From Solimicrobium sp043758755 (GTDB taxonomy: Bacteria > Pseudomonadota > Gammaproteobacteria > Burkholderiales > Burkholderiaceae_D): a DNA stretch of 64,000 nucleotides. The notes under the pieces were generated by a model. It ran no database searches. It saw only the letters and a program-made list of their open reading frames with translations, and had not been told where the DNA came from. The position numbers were made by a program, and so were the translations under genes. Position 1 is the first letter of the stretch; each line of letters opens with the position of its first letter. Positions 17,130 through 25,426 of this stretch are shown here, one piece after another. The stretch is from contig JAYVMW010000009.1 of assembly GCA_043758755.1 (NCBI GenBank), forward strand, positions 1 through 64,000, given 5' to 3'.

Positions 17130-18683
17130 TCACAGTTTGCGAATCAGGCTCTCAGCCTTCTCCAAAACCTGCAGCACGCGCTGAATCACCTGTCCGGAAG
17201 AAACCGACCCTTCCGCGCAGGCTTCAATAATAATGCGAGAACTGGCGCACAGGCGCACGGCGCTGACTTCCATGCCGTATTGCGTGCCGCACAGTACCGG
17301 TTGGCCGAGCTGGCAGCGTAACCTGGCCAGTGCCGGATTGATCTCTGGTGCGAAGTCAGCCGATACCGGAAACTGTAACTGCTGATAAATCTGCCTGGTT
17401 TCTTCGCGGCTGAGCGGTCGACCCGGTTGGCGTAACAGCAGGAACGGAAATATGGTGGGAATCCGATCCCAGCTGGCCGTCGAGCAGATTGGACTTCGGT
17501 CCAGGCGAGTTTCTGCCATCAGTTCAAAATGCGGGGAACGTTGAATGGCATTCTGCACTGCCTCGGCGAATTGGTCCAGAAAGGCGCTGATCTGCTGTTC
17601 GGGTATGGCGCGAAATGCCTTCAGTTCTGCCAGTGCAGCTTCCAGTCGCAACAGCAGGCCCCAGTTGGCGGTGTCGGATAAAGTGCTGGCGGCCTGCCAG
17701 TGTGACGGCCATTCGGCCTGGGCTGAATAGTCAGCCAGTGCGGCGGGCAGGGTCTGGCGCGACAGGCGTGCTGCCACGTTGGATGGAATCTGCAGAATTC
17801 CGGAAAACACCGGACCGGTCAGAAATTTGGAACCGGTCAGCGCCACCATGCAACCGAGGTTCAGATAGGCGTTGAGCGTAGCATTGGCGATGCGGAACTG
17901 GCAGGCATCAACCAGCACATCAACCTGCTCCGGGCAGCGCCTGCGCAGGTCGGCAACAAACTGCGGGCTGGGAGCGATCAGTCCCGTTTTGGACACATCG
18001 ATCATGATCAGCAATATGCGTTGCTGCCGTGCGATAGATTCTTCCACGAGCGTATTGGTTTCAGCATCGATGTCAGACAGTGCGCGCCTGTTACCGTCAG
18101 CGCCGCGCAAGCCGATGCTGGAAACTGTTACTGCCCGCGCACCCTGCATCGTTTCAAAAGCCTTCACTTTGCCGCCAAGTGCAACATGACCGGAAAAATG
18201 CTGGCCGTGCAGGGCCGGTGCCACGCCGCTGCCCGTTTCGCTGGCATCCATCATGATGATGTGCAGCGGTTCGGCAAATGGATTGTCGCTGGCCAGAAGC
18301 TGCGCGCATATCAGGTGCAGGTCGGTCCCGGATGCGGCGAAAATGGTGGCCACTTCGCTTTGTCCTGAGAAGCCGCAAAGTCGTCCCAGCTCGCGACGGA
18401 TTCGCTCCAGCTCGTTCTGGTACAGCGCGGATTCAAAAAACCCGGAGTCCGAACTGAGCAGGCGCCGGTGCAATACCTGGGCTGCAGCATAGCCGCGTTC
18501 CGAAATGGTGGAACCGGTAGAGGAACCGAAGGCAATCAGGCCAGCGTCAGGACGTACGCTGCAGCCGTATCTGTTCACGCCGGTTATGGCGTCAATATCC
18601 AGTCTGGAGTCACCCCCGGAAAGTAAAACCTGTTCAGTGCTTTGCTCGGCAAGTTGCTCGATCGGTTCCATGGTTGGATTCAT
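17130..18683 (-). CDS. PLP-dependent class-V-fold enzyme of unknown substrate
   Basis: 517-aa protein with aminotransferase class V / cysteine-desulfurase-like features: an N-terminal helical region, a Ser/Gly-Thr cofactor loop (AASGTDLH at about 116-123), the PLP-anchoring Asp in LVDACQFR (D259), and a candidate Schiff-base lysine K286 in TGSKFLTGP. It lacks the HK pair usual in NifS-type enzymes, which have His before the lysine. The C-terminal domain is less conserved. The ATG at 18683 overlaps the stop of the upstream ATP-grasp gene by 4 nt, so the two are almost certainly translated together. I do not recognise a named family; the transformation (transamination, lyase or desulfuration) is unknown. 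A shorter start at 18671 is possible. Confidence 0.78.
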   Translation of the reverse strand: MNPTMEPIEQLAEQSTEQVLLSGGDSRLDIDAITGVNRYGCSVRPDAGLIAFGSSTGSTISERGYAAAQVLHRRLLSSDSGFFESALYQNELERIRRELGRLCGFSGQSEVATIFAASGTDLHLICAQLLASDNPFAEPLHIIMMDASETGSGVAPALHGQHFSGHVALGGKVKAFETMQGARAVTVSSIGLRGADGNRRALSDIDAETNTLVEESIARQQRILLIMIDVSKTGLIAPSPQFVADLRRRCPEQVDVLVDACQFRIANATLNAYLNLGCMVALTGSKFLTGPVFSGILQIPSNVAARLSRQTLPAALADYSAQAEWPSHWQAASTLSDTANWGLLLRLEAALAELKAFRAIPEQQISAFLDQFAEAVQNAIQRSPHFELMAETRLDRSPICSTASWDRIPTIFPFLLLRQPGRPLSREETRQIYQQLQFPVSADFAPEINPALARLRCQLGQPVLCGTQYGMEVSAVRLCASSRIIIEACAEGSVSSGQVIQRVLQVLEKAESLIRKL

Positions 18684-19924
18684 AGTTCCTTTCCGCAGCG
18701 TTGTGCCAGCAGTTCTGCGAACGCATGAAACAGTTTGGGCATCTGGATTTTTTTATACGGGAACAGTTCGGCGGAATCCATATTGTGTACCACCATGTTG
18801 CTGTCGACTTCAAAGATCAGCAAACGACCGTCGGCGGTTTCGGCGCAGTCGATTCCGACATAATCCAGCCCCAGTCGTGTGTAGATTGCAAGCAGTGCAT
18901 CGGCGTGCCGTTGTGCAAAACCGCTGTTGAAACTGGCCATGCATTGTGCTTCTTCGGCACGGTGCGCACCATTCTCCAGCATGTCGGCATTGAGGTAATG
19001 CACCATCCAGCGCTGTGAAATCGCCATGTGGCACACGTAGGGAGTGCCATTGATCAGGATAATGCGGAACTTGCGGAACAGACCGTCGGGACTGCGGTAA
19101 TCAATAAACGGCGACACGAAAAAAAACTGTTCCGGTGAATTGACCAGATACAGGGTCAGTTCGCTGAGCGATTCAATCCGGACCAGGCCCTGGCCGGCAT
19201 GCGAATCGATGGGGCGGATAATGATCGGATAGTCCACGCCGTTTAACGCCGTTGTCAGTGCCGTGGCGACTTCTTCGGCACCGCAGCAGGCTTCCAGAAC
19301 GGAACGCGCTACGCGCTGCGCTGCCGGCATGACCAATTGCGGGATATCGGCAAGCAGTGCGCAACTGGCGTCGCGCGACAGTTGGCTGATGCGGCCCGGA
19401 CGGTTGATGACCGGGTGTGGCCAGTCCTGCAGCGCCTGTTCCAGATACGCCAGCAGCGGCTGATTGACATCGGATTCGCCGATCGCCACGATCAGCACAT
19501 CGTGTTCCGGTATCTGTGCGGGTAAGCCCAGTTCAGGGGTGATGTAAAGCAAGTCAAGTGCGACCGGCTGATTTTCGATCAAAAATTCAAATGGTGAGTT
19601 GGCCATCAAGTCGCCAGGCCCCAGAATCGCCAGCGCACGAATTTTAATCGGAGCAGTGCCACGCGGATAGGCAAATACCTGTTGGCTGTGCAGCGCCAGT
19701 GTCTGCATGGAGCGCGCCAGTTTGGTGTCGCCGCGCATGATAAAAATTACCGCCAGGTCCATGAGGGCGGTCGCATCTCTGGCATCGGCCTTGATGCGTG
19801 CCATCAGTGCATCGGCAATCGGATTCAGATCGCCACCGTTAAAGGCCAGCGTCATGAGCGTCGGCAAGCCGATCAGCGCTCTGGATTCGGCGACGGTCGG
19901 GACAGGTTGTGAAGTGGCGTCCAT
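18680..19924 (-). CDS. ATP-grasp ligase with N-terminal helical (TPR-like) region
   Basis: 414-aa protein. Residues about 30-90 look like one or two TPR-type helices. The ATP-grasp fold follows: PVINRPGRI near 171-179, the nucleotide loop YPIIIRPIDSHAGQGL at about 232-247, a KFRIILINGTPYVCH strand pair at about 285-299, and the metal-binding FEVDSNMVVHN at about 371-381. ATP-grasp enzymes activate a carboxylate as acyl phosphate and join it to an amine or thiol. The gene is sandwiched between two PLP enzymes: it starts 27 nt after the decarboxylase stop and overlaps the class-V-fold gene by 4 nt. A plausible job is to couple the decarboxylase-derived amine to an acid; this is inference. Confidence 0.8.
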   Translation of the reverse strand: MDATSQPVPTVAESRALIGLPTLMTLAFNGGDLNPIADALMARIKADARDATALMDLAVIFIMRGDTKLARSMQTLALHSQQVFAYPRGTAPIKIRALAILGPGDLMANSPFEFLIENQPVALDLLYITPELGLPAQIPEHDVLIVAIGESDVNQPLLAYLEQALQDWPHPVINRPGRISQLSRDASCALLADIPQLVMPAAQRVARSVLEACCGAEEVATALTTALNGVDYPIIIRPIDSHAGQGLVRIESLSELTLYLVNSPEQFFFVSPFIDYRSPDGLFRKFRIILINGTPYVCHMAISQRWMVHYLNADMLENGAHRAEEAQCMASFNSGFAQRHADALLAIYTRLGLDYVGIDCAETADGRLLIFEVDSNMVVHNMDSAELFPYKKIQMPKLFHAFAELLAQRCGKEL

Positions 19925-19951
19925 GATGGTCCTGTCGGTTTTGGTTATTGG

Positions 19952-21427
19952 TTATTGGTTAATATGGCAGGCAAAAAGTTCATCACCGATACGCAGCACC
20001 GAGCGCACCAGATTGTCGACGTCGCTGCGGCAGGTTCGGTGATTGACGAAGGCGGCACGGATTACAAACTGTCCGTTAATCAACGTGGAGGATGGCGCCA
20101 CCAGTCCGGATTCCTGCAGCCGGATGACCAGTTCGTCATTGAGCGCGTCGGCCTGTTCGGTCGTCATATTTTTCAGGTCGGGAAGACCAGTGTAACGAAA
20201 ACAGACAATGTTCAGAGCCACCGGTGCCATTAATTCCAGCTTTGGTTCTTCCTGTATGGAGCGCGCCAGATGTTGGGCCAGTGCGCAGGTGTTGTCGATG
20301 ATCTGACCCAGTTTCTGCGTGCCGAAACTGGCAATCGTGAACCAGGTCTTCAAAGCGCGAAACCCGCGCGACAGATCCGGCCCCAGATCGCACGGCCAGG
20401 GCGAATTGGCCGACATGCCGCGTGTCTTGCGCTGCAGATAATTGGCAGGTGCTGCAAAACTGTCCAACTGATCCTGAATGTCCCTCACCAGCAGATAACC
20501 GGCGTCGTACGGTACCTGACCCCATTTGTGGAAATCGAACGCAATCGATGCGGCACGTTCGATACCGGCCAGACGCGGTGCAATCTGCTCCGACAGCATG
20601 CCCAGTGCACCATACGCGCCGTCGATATGGAACCAGCATTGATGTTGCTGTGCCAGTTCGGCCAGAGCGGCGAGATCATCGATTGCACCGACATCGACAG
20701 TGCCAGCCGAGCCCACAATCAGAAACGGCGCATAACCTTCGGCCTGGTCAGTGGCAATCTGCTGCGCCAGTTTTTGCAGATCGATCTGAAATGCCGCATC
20801 CATTGGAATCTGTCTGAGAGCAGCGGTGCCGAAGCCGGCCATATCCATCGCCTTGGCCACACAGCCGTGGGCTCCGGCCGAGGCGTAGGCGGTGAGTTTG
20901 CTGCTGCTTTTACCAAGACCGGTGCTGCGGCTCTGATTGCCGAGAAATTTATTGCGGGCGATGACCACCGCCATGAAATTGGCCGTTGAGGTTCCGGTGA
21001 CGAACACGCCGCCAGCGCTGGCCGGAAAAGCAAACAGTTCGCGCATCCAGTGCAGAATTTGCCTTTCAACTTCAATCGGAATCTGTTCGCGTCCGCCGAC
21101 ATTGGCATTCAGTCCGGCTGCCAGCATTTCAGCCAGCATGCCGACCGGTGTGCCGCCGCCCTGTACCCAGCCCATGAAGCCCGGGTGGGCATTGCCGATT
21201 ACATACGGCAGGATGTCGTGCATGAACTGCTGGTGCAGGGCAGTCAGCTCAGTGCCGTGCTGCGGCAGTTTTTCCTGAAAATGGGCGCGAATCTGCGCAG
21301 GAACGGGTTGCCATACCGGACGCGCGCGCAGGTGCTCGGCATAGTTCAGCATGTCATCCAGCATGGCATGCGCCTGCACCCGGAAGGCGGGCCAGTCGGT
21401 TGGATCTAGAGAGTTGTCAGAATGCAC
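19952..21427 (-). CDS. Group II pyridoxal-dependent decarboxylase (aromatic amino acid / glutamate decarboxylase family)
   Basis: 491-aa PLP enzyme of the family that contains aromatic-L-amino-acid, histidine and glutamate decarboxylases. It has HPGFMGWVQGGGTPVG at about 81-96, a cofactor-stacking histidine at H187 (SAGAHGCV), the PLP-anchoring D269 in HIDGAYG, and the Schiff-base lysine K301 in DFHKWGQVPYDAG. The start is a GTG at 21427 with an AAGG site about 7 nt upstream. It is the first gene of the tight run decarboxylase, ATP-grasp, class-V PLP enzyme. The substrate cannot be assigned from motifs; aromatic amino acids are a reasonable but unproven guess. Confidence 0.88.
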   Translation of the reverse strand: MHSDNSLDPTDWPAFRVQAHAMLDDMLNYAEHLRARPVWQPVPAQIRAHFQEKLPQHGTELTALHQQFMHDILPYVIGNAHPGFMGWVQGGGTPVGMLAEMLAAGLNANVGGREQIPIEVERQILHWMRELFAFPASAGGVFVTGTSTANFMAVVIARNKFLGNQSRSTGLGKSSSKLTAYASAGAHGCVAKAMDMAGFGTAALRQIPMDAAFQIDLQKLAQQIATDQAEGYAPFLIVGSAGTVDVGAIDDLAALAELAQQHQCWFHIDGAYGALGMLSEQIAPRLAGIERAASIAFDFHKWGQVPYDAGYLLVRDIQDQLDSFAAPANYLQRKTRGMSANSPWPCDLGPDLSRGFRALKTWFTIASFGTQKLGQIIDNTCALAQHLARSIQEEPKLELMAPVALNIVCFRYTGLPDLKNMTTEQADALNDELVIRLQESGLVAPSSTLINGQFVIRAAFVNHRTCRSDVDNLVRSVLRIGDELFACHINQ

Positions 21428-21606
21428 CAGGTACCTTTTCGGTCAGATGTAGGGAGATTATTGCCTGTTTACGGCTGTTTCAAAGGGAAAAGTAGGGTGG
21501 GATTTACGGTTCAGATTGGATATTAATGATTGAATTGCCAACCAGAGTACCGTTTTCAATCTTAAATGAAATAAGTTATTTGGCAAACCAGACACTAAAA
21601 AGTTCC

Positions 21607-22206
21607 CTACAGTGTTTTAACAAAATCACGTATCCCCGCCAGCAGCATTTCCACCGACATGGCCGTCAGAATCAGCCCCATGAGCCGCTCGAAGGCCGTC
21701 ATGGTGCGTTCACCCAGCAGGCGCTGCATGCGTTCGGCCGACAGCAATACCAGCAGCCAGACCATGGCCACCAGAATCAGCGCCACCACGTGAGCGATCA
21801 TTTCCTTGCCGCCGTCGGAGGAAAACAGCAAAACAGTGGCCAGTGCCGAAGGACCGGCCAGGGCGGGAATGGCCAGCGGCACGATAAACGGTTCATGGCT
21901 TTGATCGATATCGCCAAAAATGCCGCCAGGCTGCGGGAACACCATGCGCAGCGCAATTAAAAACAGAATCACACCGCCGCCGATGCGCAGTGATACTTCG
22001 GAGAGTTGGATGGCTTCCAGAAAATGCTGACCAAAAAACATGAACAGCAGCAGAATCAGAAACGCGATGCAGCATTCACGCACGACGACCTTCCAGCGCC
22101 GTTCCGGCGCCACCGATGACAGGGCGCTGACAAACAGCGGCACGCCGCCAAACGGATCGGTGACCAGTATCAATAAGACAAAGGACTGGAAAAAGTTGTG
22201 GCTCAT
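21607..22206 (-). CDS. MarC family integral membrane protein
   Basis: 199-aa inner-membrane protein of the MarC/YchE/YhgN family with about six hydrophobic segments. It shows the family pattern near the N-terminus (LILVTDPFGGVPLFV, about 11-25), the central GGVILFLIALRMV and a PLAIPALAGPSALATVLLF segment. The frame is open upstream to a TTG at 22263, but MSHNFFQSF at 22206 is the usual family start. MarC proteins were once linked to drug resistance, which was not confirmed; their function is unknown. It converges on nothing and follows the decarboxylase gene on the same strand, 179 nt upstream of its start. Confidence 0.88.
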   Translation of the reverse strand: MSHNFFQSFVLLILVTDPFGGVPLFVSALSSVAPERRWKVVVRECCIAFLILLLFMFFGQHFLEAIQLSEVSLRIGGGVILFLIALRMVFPQPGGIFGDIDQSHEPFIVPLAIPALAGPSALATVLLFSSDGGKEMIAHVVALILVAMVWLLVLLSAERMQRLLGERTMTAFERLMGLILTAMSVEMLLAGIRDFVKTL

Positions 22207-22315
22207 GGGGAATCCGGCAGTGAAATGAGTTGGAAAAAAATCGAGACGCGCATGGTAACTCAAGTTTAGTAGATATTATTGATAATGGCAGGAGTTCAGG
22301 GGCGATTTTGGTATC

Positions 22316-22573
22316 ATGCCAGATCTAATCCTGAAACAGTCGCCATTCATGAAGCCAGCCAGTACCGATCAAAACCTGACAGCCAATGCGGCACTACCGG
22401 TACGCCCCGATACCCCCTGTGTCGCAGTCTGTTCCACTACCTTTGATGAAATCTGTCGCGGCTGTGGTCGCACCGTGGTGGAAGTGGCAACCTGGGTTAC
22501 GCTCGATGAGGCGGCCCGGGAAATCGTCTGGCAACGCATACTGGCCCAGGGTTATCCGCGCAGGAAGGGTTGA
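22316..22573 (+). CDS. DUF1289 family protein
   Basis: 85-aa protein. Residues about 26-84 match the DUF1289 pattern: PDTPCVAVC, then DEICRGCGRT and a VTLDEAAREIVWQRI helix. The four cysteines (CxxxC...CxxC) suggest a small metal-binding knuckle. It is common in proteobacteria and of unknown function. The start at 22316 is the first ATG; a later ATG at 22349 is possible. It ends 1 nt before the convergent PilZ gene. Confidence 0.85.
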   Translation: MPDLILKQSPFMKPASTDQNLTANAALPVRPDTPCVAVCSTTFDEICRGCGRTVVEVATWVTLDEAAREIVWQRILAQGYPRRKG

Positions 22574-22574
22574 C

Positions 22575-23513
22575 CTACAATTGCTCTGCAATCGTCTGGT
22601 GTACAAACGCCGACAGAATCAGCTTGTTTTGCGGCGTGAGATTTTGAAATTCAAAGCCGTAGCGATACCCGTCGGCTTCTTCGTTGGGTCCCACCGAACG
22701 CACGATGAAATCGAACGTGAGCAAACCTTCATTGCCTACCACATTGATCTTGAAGCTCACTGTGCCGACTTCGCCTTTTTCGGCCACGGCCTGCTTCAGT
22801 ATGCCGGAACTGCCGCCCAGACTCAGATCGAGCAGGGTAGCCGCAGCGGTGCGGTCCGGATTGTTGAAGCTGACCGAGGCGATAATTTTGACAGAGGCGC
22901 GCGCATCATGGCGAATTACGCTCGAATTGATATGTCTGGGATAAGAAAGATGCAGATACGGATGCGGGCTGAAGACGGATTTGAGCGCGATGACGGTAAA
23001 AGCAAATGCTTTCTTGCCCTGAAACGCGCGCACTACAAAAGTCTGATTGTCGCGGATCAGCACGTATTTGCCATCTACCATGGGTGCAGTTACCAGGACT
23101 GATTTGCCTTTGATGTAGCCGATCAGCTTCACCACAAAACGCTGTTCGGATTCGTTCAGGGCCTGCATGTGCAGGGTTTCACCGACATACCAGCGCACAT
23201 CGTCCATCTGTGCAGTATTGTCTTTGGCGGGGAGGGGCGCCGGCGCTGGTGCCGGTTGCGCTGCCTTCTGAGCCTGAGTTGAAACGGGCTTGGCCAGCAT
23301 GGGCGCCGGTTTGGGTTTGGCTGCCAGATCATCCCATTCGGTTTTTTGTACATAGCCCTGTTCGAACAGACTGTTTAACTGTGAGATTGTTTCTATGGTG
23401 TTGCCGGAAGAAAGCAACAGTTTTCCATGACGGTCATAGATCGGACGCTGGGTGACCTTACCCACCGCGATTTCTGTTTTACTTAATGGTATGAGCGCTG
23501 TGCGATCAGCCAT
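22575..23513 (-). CDS. PilZ-domain c-di-GMP-binding protein (flagellar-brake-like)
   Basis: 312-aa cytoplasmic protein. It has an N-terminal domain (about 1-65), a Pro/Ala/Lys-rich linker (about 66-100), a YcgR-N-like beta domain (about 105-195), and a C-terminal PilZ domain. The c-di-GMP signature is present: RHDAR (RxxxR) near 203-207 and DLSLGGSSG (D-x-S-x-x-G) near 230-238. Proteins of this build bind c-di-GMP and often slow the flagellar motor. The presence of late flagellar genes 7 kb away fits, but no direct link is shown. The start has a GGAAAAG site 5-8 nt upstream. Confidence 0.85.
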   Translation of the reverse strand: MADRTALIPLSKTEIAVGKVTQRPIYDRHGKLLLSSGNTIETISQLNSLFEQGYVQKTEWDDLAAKPKPAPMLAKPVSTQAQKAAQPAPAPAPLPAKDNTAQMDDVRWYVGETLHMQALNESEQRFVVKLIGYIKGKSVLVTAPMVDGKYVLIRDNQTFVVRAFQGKKAFAFTVIALKSVFSPHPYLHLSYPRHINSSVIRHDARASVKIIASVSFNNPDRTAAATLLDLSLGGSSGILKQAVAEKGEVGTVSFKINVVGNEGLLTFDFIVRSVGPNEEADGYRYGFEFQNLTPQNKLILSAFVHQTIAEQL

Positions 23514-23731
23514 GGCTTTTCCCGTGTCAATACTATTTTTGATGTTGAATTATGTTGGAGTCAGCGCTTCAACAAAACCTTAAACAGAGCTTGTAAAGTT
23601 GGTTATAACTTGGTTTAGAAATAACTGCATAACCTTTTAGCTTGCCTTATTGCTATTCAGGTTGGCGTGTCGCTATGGGTTGTCCGGTTCAGAATAGACA
23701 AGACATGGCAAGTTTGCAAGCTACATTGACT

Positions 23732-24157
23732 TCAGACGTGGTCGGCGATGCGTTTGCGCAAATTGGCTTCACGCTGCCAGTTGCGTTGCAGTGCGCCGGA
23801 TACGGCCAATGCCCGCAGCTGTTCGGCAGACTGACCGGTCAGCGATTGCACCAGACGCTTCAACTGGGCCGTGTCGGGCTGCATGGTGCCGTAAAAGCTG
23901 ACGATGTCGTGCTGCTGAATCAATACGGTCGGGAAATTGTCAATATCGAGATCATCGACCAGACTGGACTGGTCTTCGATATCGATCCACAAAAATAACA
24001 GCTCTGGAAACTGGGCGGAAAGTGCTTCAAAGTCGGGACGATAACTTTTGCAGACATCGCACCAGGCGGCGCACAGGCAGGCAACGATGGTGCCATGGGT
24101 GGTGAGATGGTGCTGTAACTCGGCAGGAGTAATGTGGTTGAGATCGACGCTGGGCAT
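23732..24157 (-). CDS. Thioredoxin-fold protein
   Basis: 141-aa cytoplasmic thioredoxin-like protein. The redox motif is WCDVC at about residues 32-36 after the strand TIVACLCAAW, and the cis-proline is in DNFPTVLI near 79-81. The C-terminal extension (about 105-141) is helical and basic. There is no signal peptide. It is convergent with nothing close and starts 62 nt from the divergent tsaB. It probably acts as a thiol reductase for cytoplasmic targets. Confidence 0.85.
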   Translation of the reverse strand: MPSVDLNHITPAELQHHLTTHGTIVACLCAAWCDVCKSYRPDFEALSAQFPELLFLWIDIEDQSSLVDDLDIDNFPTVLIQQHDIVSFYGTMQPDTAQLKRLVQSLTGQSAEQLRALAVSGALQRNWQREANLRKRIADHV

Positions 24158-24230
24158 CGGGCGATTTTACACCCGAACTTTCATTTAGTCTGTCTATATG
24201 AATTCGAAAAAAGCTTAAATGCGAGGTAAA

Positions 24231-24944
24231 ATGCGCCCCATGCCTACCATACTCGCCATCGAAACCTCGTCCGAAATCGCCAGCGCTGCGCTGTTGCGCG
24301 ATAACCTCATCATCAGCCGTCAGACCAGTGGCGTTATGAATCATTCTCAGGCCGTCCTGCCCATGGTGCAAAGTCTGCTGCAGGAAGCCGGCATTACACT
24401 GGCTGACTGTGCAGCGATTGCGTTCGGGTCCGGTCCGGGTTCGTTTACCGGCGTGCGCACGGCCTGCGGTGTGGTGCAGGGTCTGGCGTTCGGTGCCGGT
24501 CTGCCGGTGATTCCGGTTGTGACACTGCTGGCGTTGGCCGAAGCGCAACGTGAAGCCGGCGCTGCGCGCAATGTCTTGTGTGCGCTGGACGCCAGAATGG
24601 GTGAAGTATATTGGGCCCAGTATCGTTATGACGAGCAGCATGACGTCTGGCACACCGTGATTGCACCCACGCTCAGCGCGCCGGCACTGGTGCAGCCTGA
24701 CGATACGGAAGGTCTGGTCCTGGCTGGTAATGGATTTGCCGCGTATGCCGATCAGTTCAGCCTGACGGCCACACTGCTGGCGTTGGCACAGAACACCAAT
24801 CCGAGTGCGCATGCCGTGGCGCGCATTGCACATACCGAGTTTGTGGCCGGTCGCGTGCATAAGCCGGCTGATGCGCAACCCCTGTATCTGCGCAATAAAA
24901 TTGCCCTGACCAGCGCCGAACGCATGGCCTTGACCGCGCGATGA
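24231..24944 (+). CDS. tsaB: tRNA threonylcarbamoyladenosine biosynthesis protein TsaB
   Basis: Non-catalytic partner of TsaD in the synthesis of t6A37 in ANN-decoding tRNAs. 237 aa with the actin-like ASKHA pattern: ILAIETSSEIASAAL at the N-terminus, then ALLPMVQSLLQEAG and FGSGPGSFTGVRTACGVVQGLAFG at about 63-86. Several starts are in frame. A GAGG site at 24222-24225 sits 5 nt before the ATG at 24231; the ATG at 24240 is the alternative. It overlaps rimI by 4 nt (ATGA). Confidence 0.93.
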   Translation: MRPMPTILAIETSSEIASAALLRDNLIISRQTSGVMNHSQAVLPMVQSLLQEAGITLADCAAIAFGSGPGSFTGVRTACGVVQGLAFGAGLPVIPVVTLLALAEAQREAGAARNVLCALDARMGEVYWAQYRYDEQHDVWHTVIAPTLSAPALVQPDDTEGLVLAGNGFAAYADQFSLTATLLALAQNTNPSAHAVARIAHTEFVAGRVHKPADAQPLYLRNKIALTSAERMALTAR

Positions 24945-25426
24945 CGATGGATTTTTCCACGCTGCGCTTTGACCCCATGCAACTGTCTGATCTGGATGAG
25001 GTGATGGAAATTGAACAGGCGGTGTATTCTCACCCGTGGGGCAGAGTCAGTTTCATCGCTACGCTGAAAAATAACGATAATGCCTGGGTGTTGCGCGCTG
25101 GTTCTGGTGAAATGCTCGGTTATACAGTCCAGATGGCAGTCGTGGATGAAGCACATCTGCTCACGCTGGCCGTGAAAGCATCGGCGCAGCACCAGGGCCT
25201 GGGAAAATTGCTGCTCGGGTTTGCCGTGCAACAGGCCCGGCTGATGCACATGAAATCGATGCTGCTGGAAGTGCGCGTATCCAATCAGCATGCCTTAAGC
25301 CTGTATCAGTCTTTCGGTTTTGAATTGATCGCGCGCAGAAAAAATTATTATCAGTCAGGTCAGCAGCGTGAAGATGCGCTGATCCTGCGTTATGACCTAC
25401 AGGACAATCACCATGTGGCTGAGTAA
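24941..25426 (+). CDS. rimI: Ribosomal protein S18 alanine N-acetyltransferase
   Basis: 161-aa GNAT-fold enzyme that acetylates the N-terminal alanine of ribosomal protein S18. It shows the GNAT acetyl-CoA motif A (HQGLGKLLLGFAVQQA near 84-100) and the RimI-type VRVSNQHALSLYQSFGFELIARRKNYY near 110-136. It is translationally coupled to tsaB (4-nt overlap), the classical pairing. The next gene overlaps its 3' end. Confidence 0.93.
   Translation: MTMDFSTLRFDPMQLSDLDEVMEIEQAVYSHPWGRVSFIATLKNNDNAWVLRAGSGEMLGYTVQMAVVDEAHLLTLAVKASAQHQGLGKLLLGFAVQQARLMHMKSMLLEVRVSNQHALSLYQSFGFELIARRKNYYQSGQQREDALILRYDLQDNHHVAE

Noticed and set aside
20270..20989. 239-residue plus-strand open frame in the decarboxylase gene
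   Set aside because: Antisense to all decarboxylase active-site motifs.
21488..21504. GTAGGGTGGGATTTACG as a half-copy of the 8.6-kb hairpin element
   Set aside because: The left end is only partly similar and no complementary arm was found nearby.
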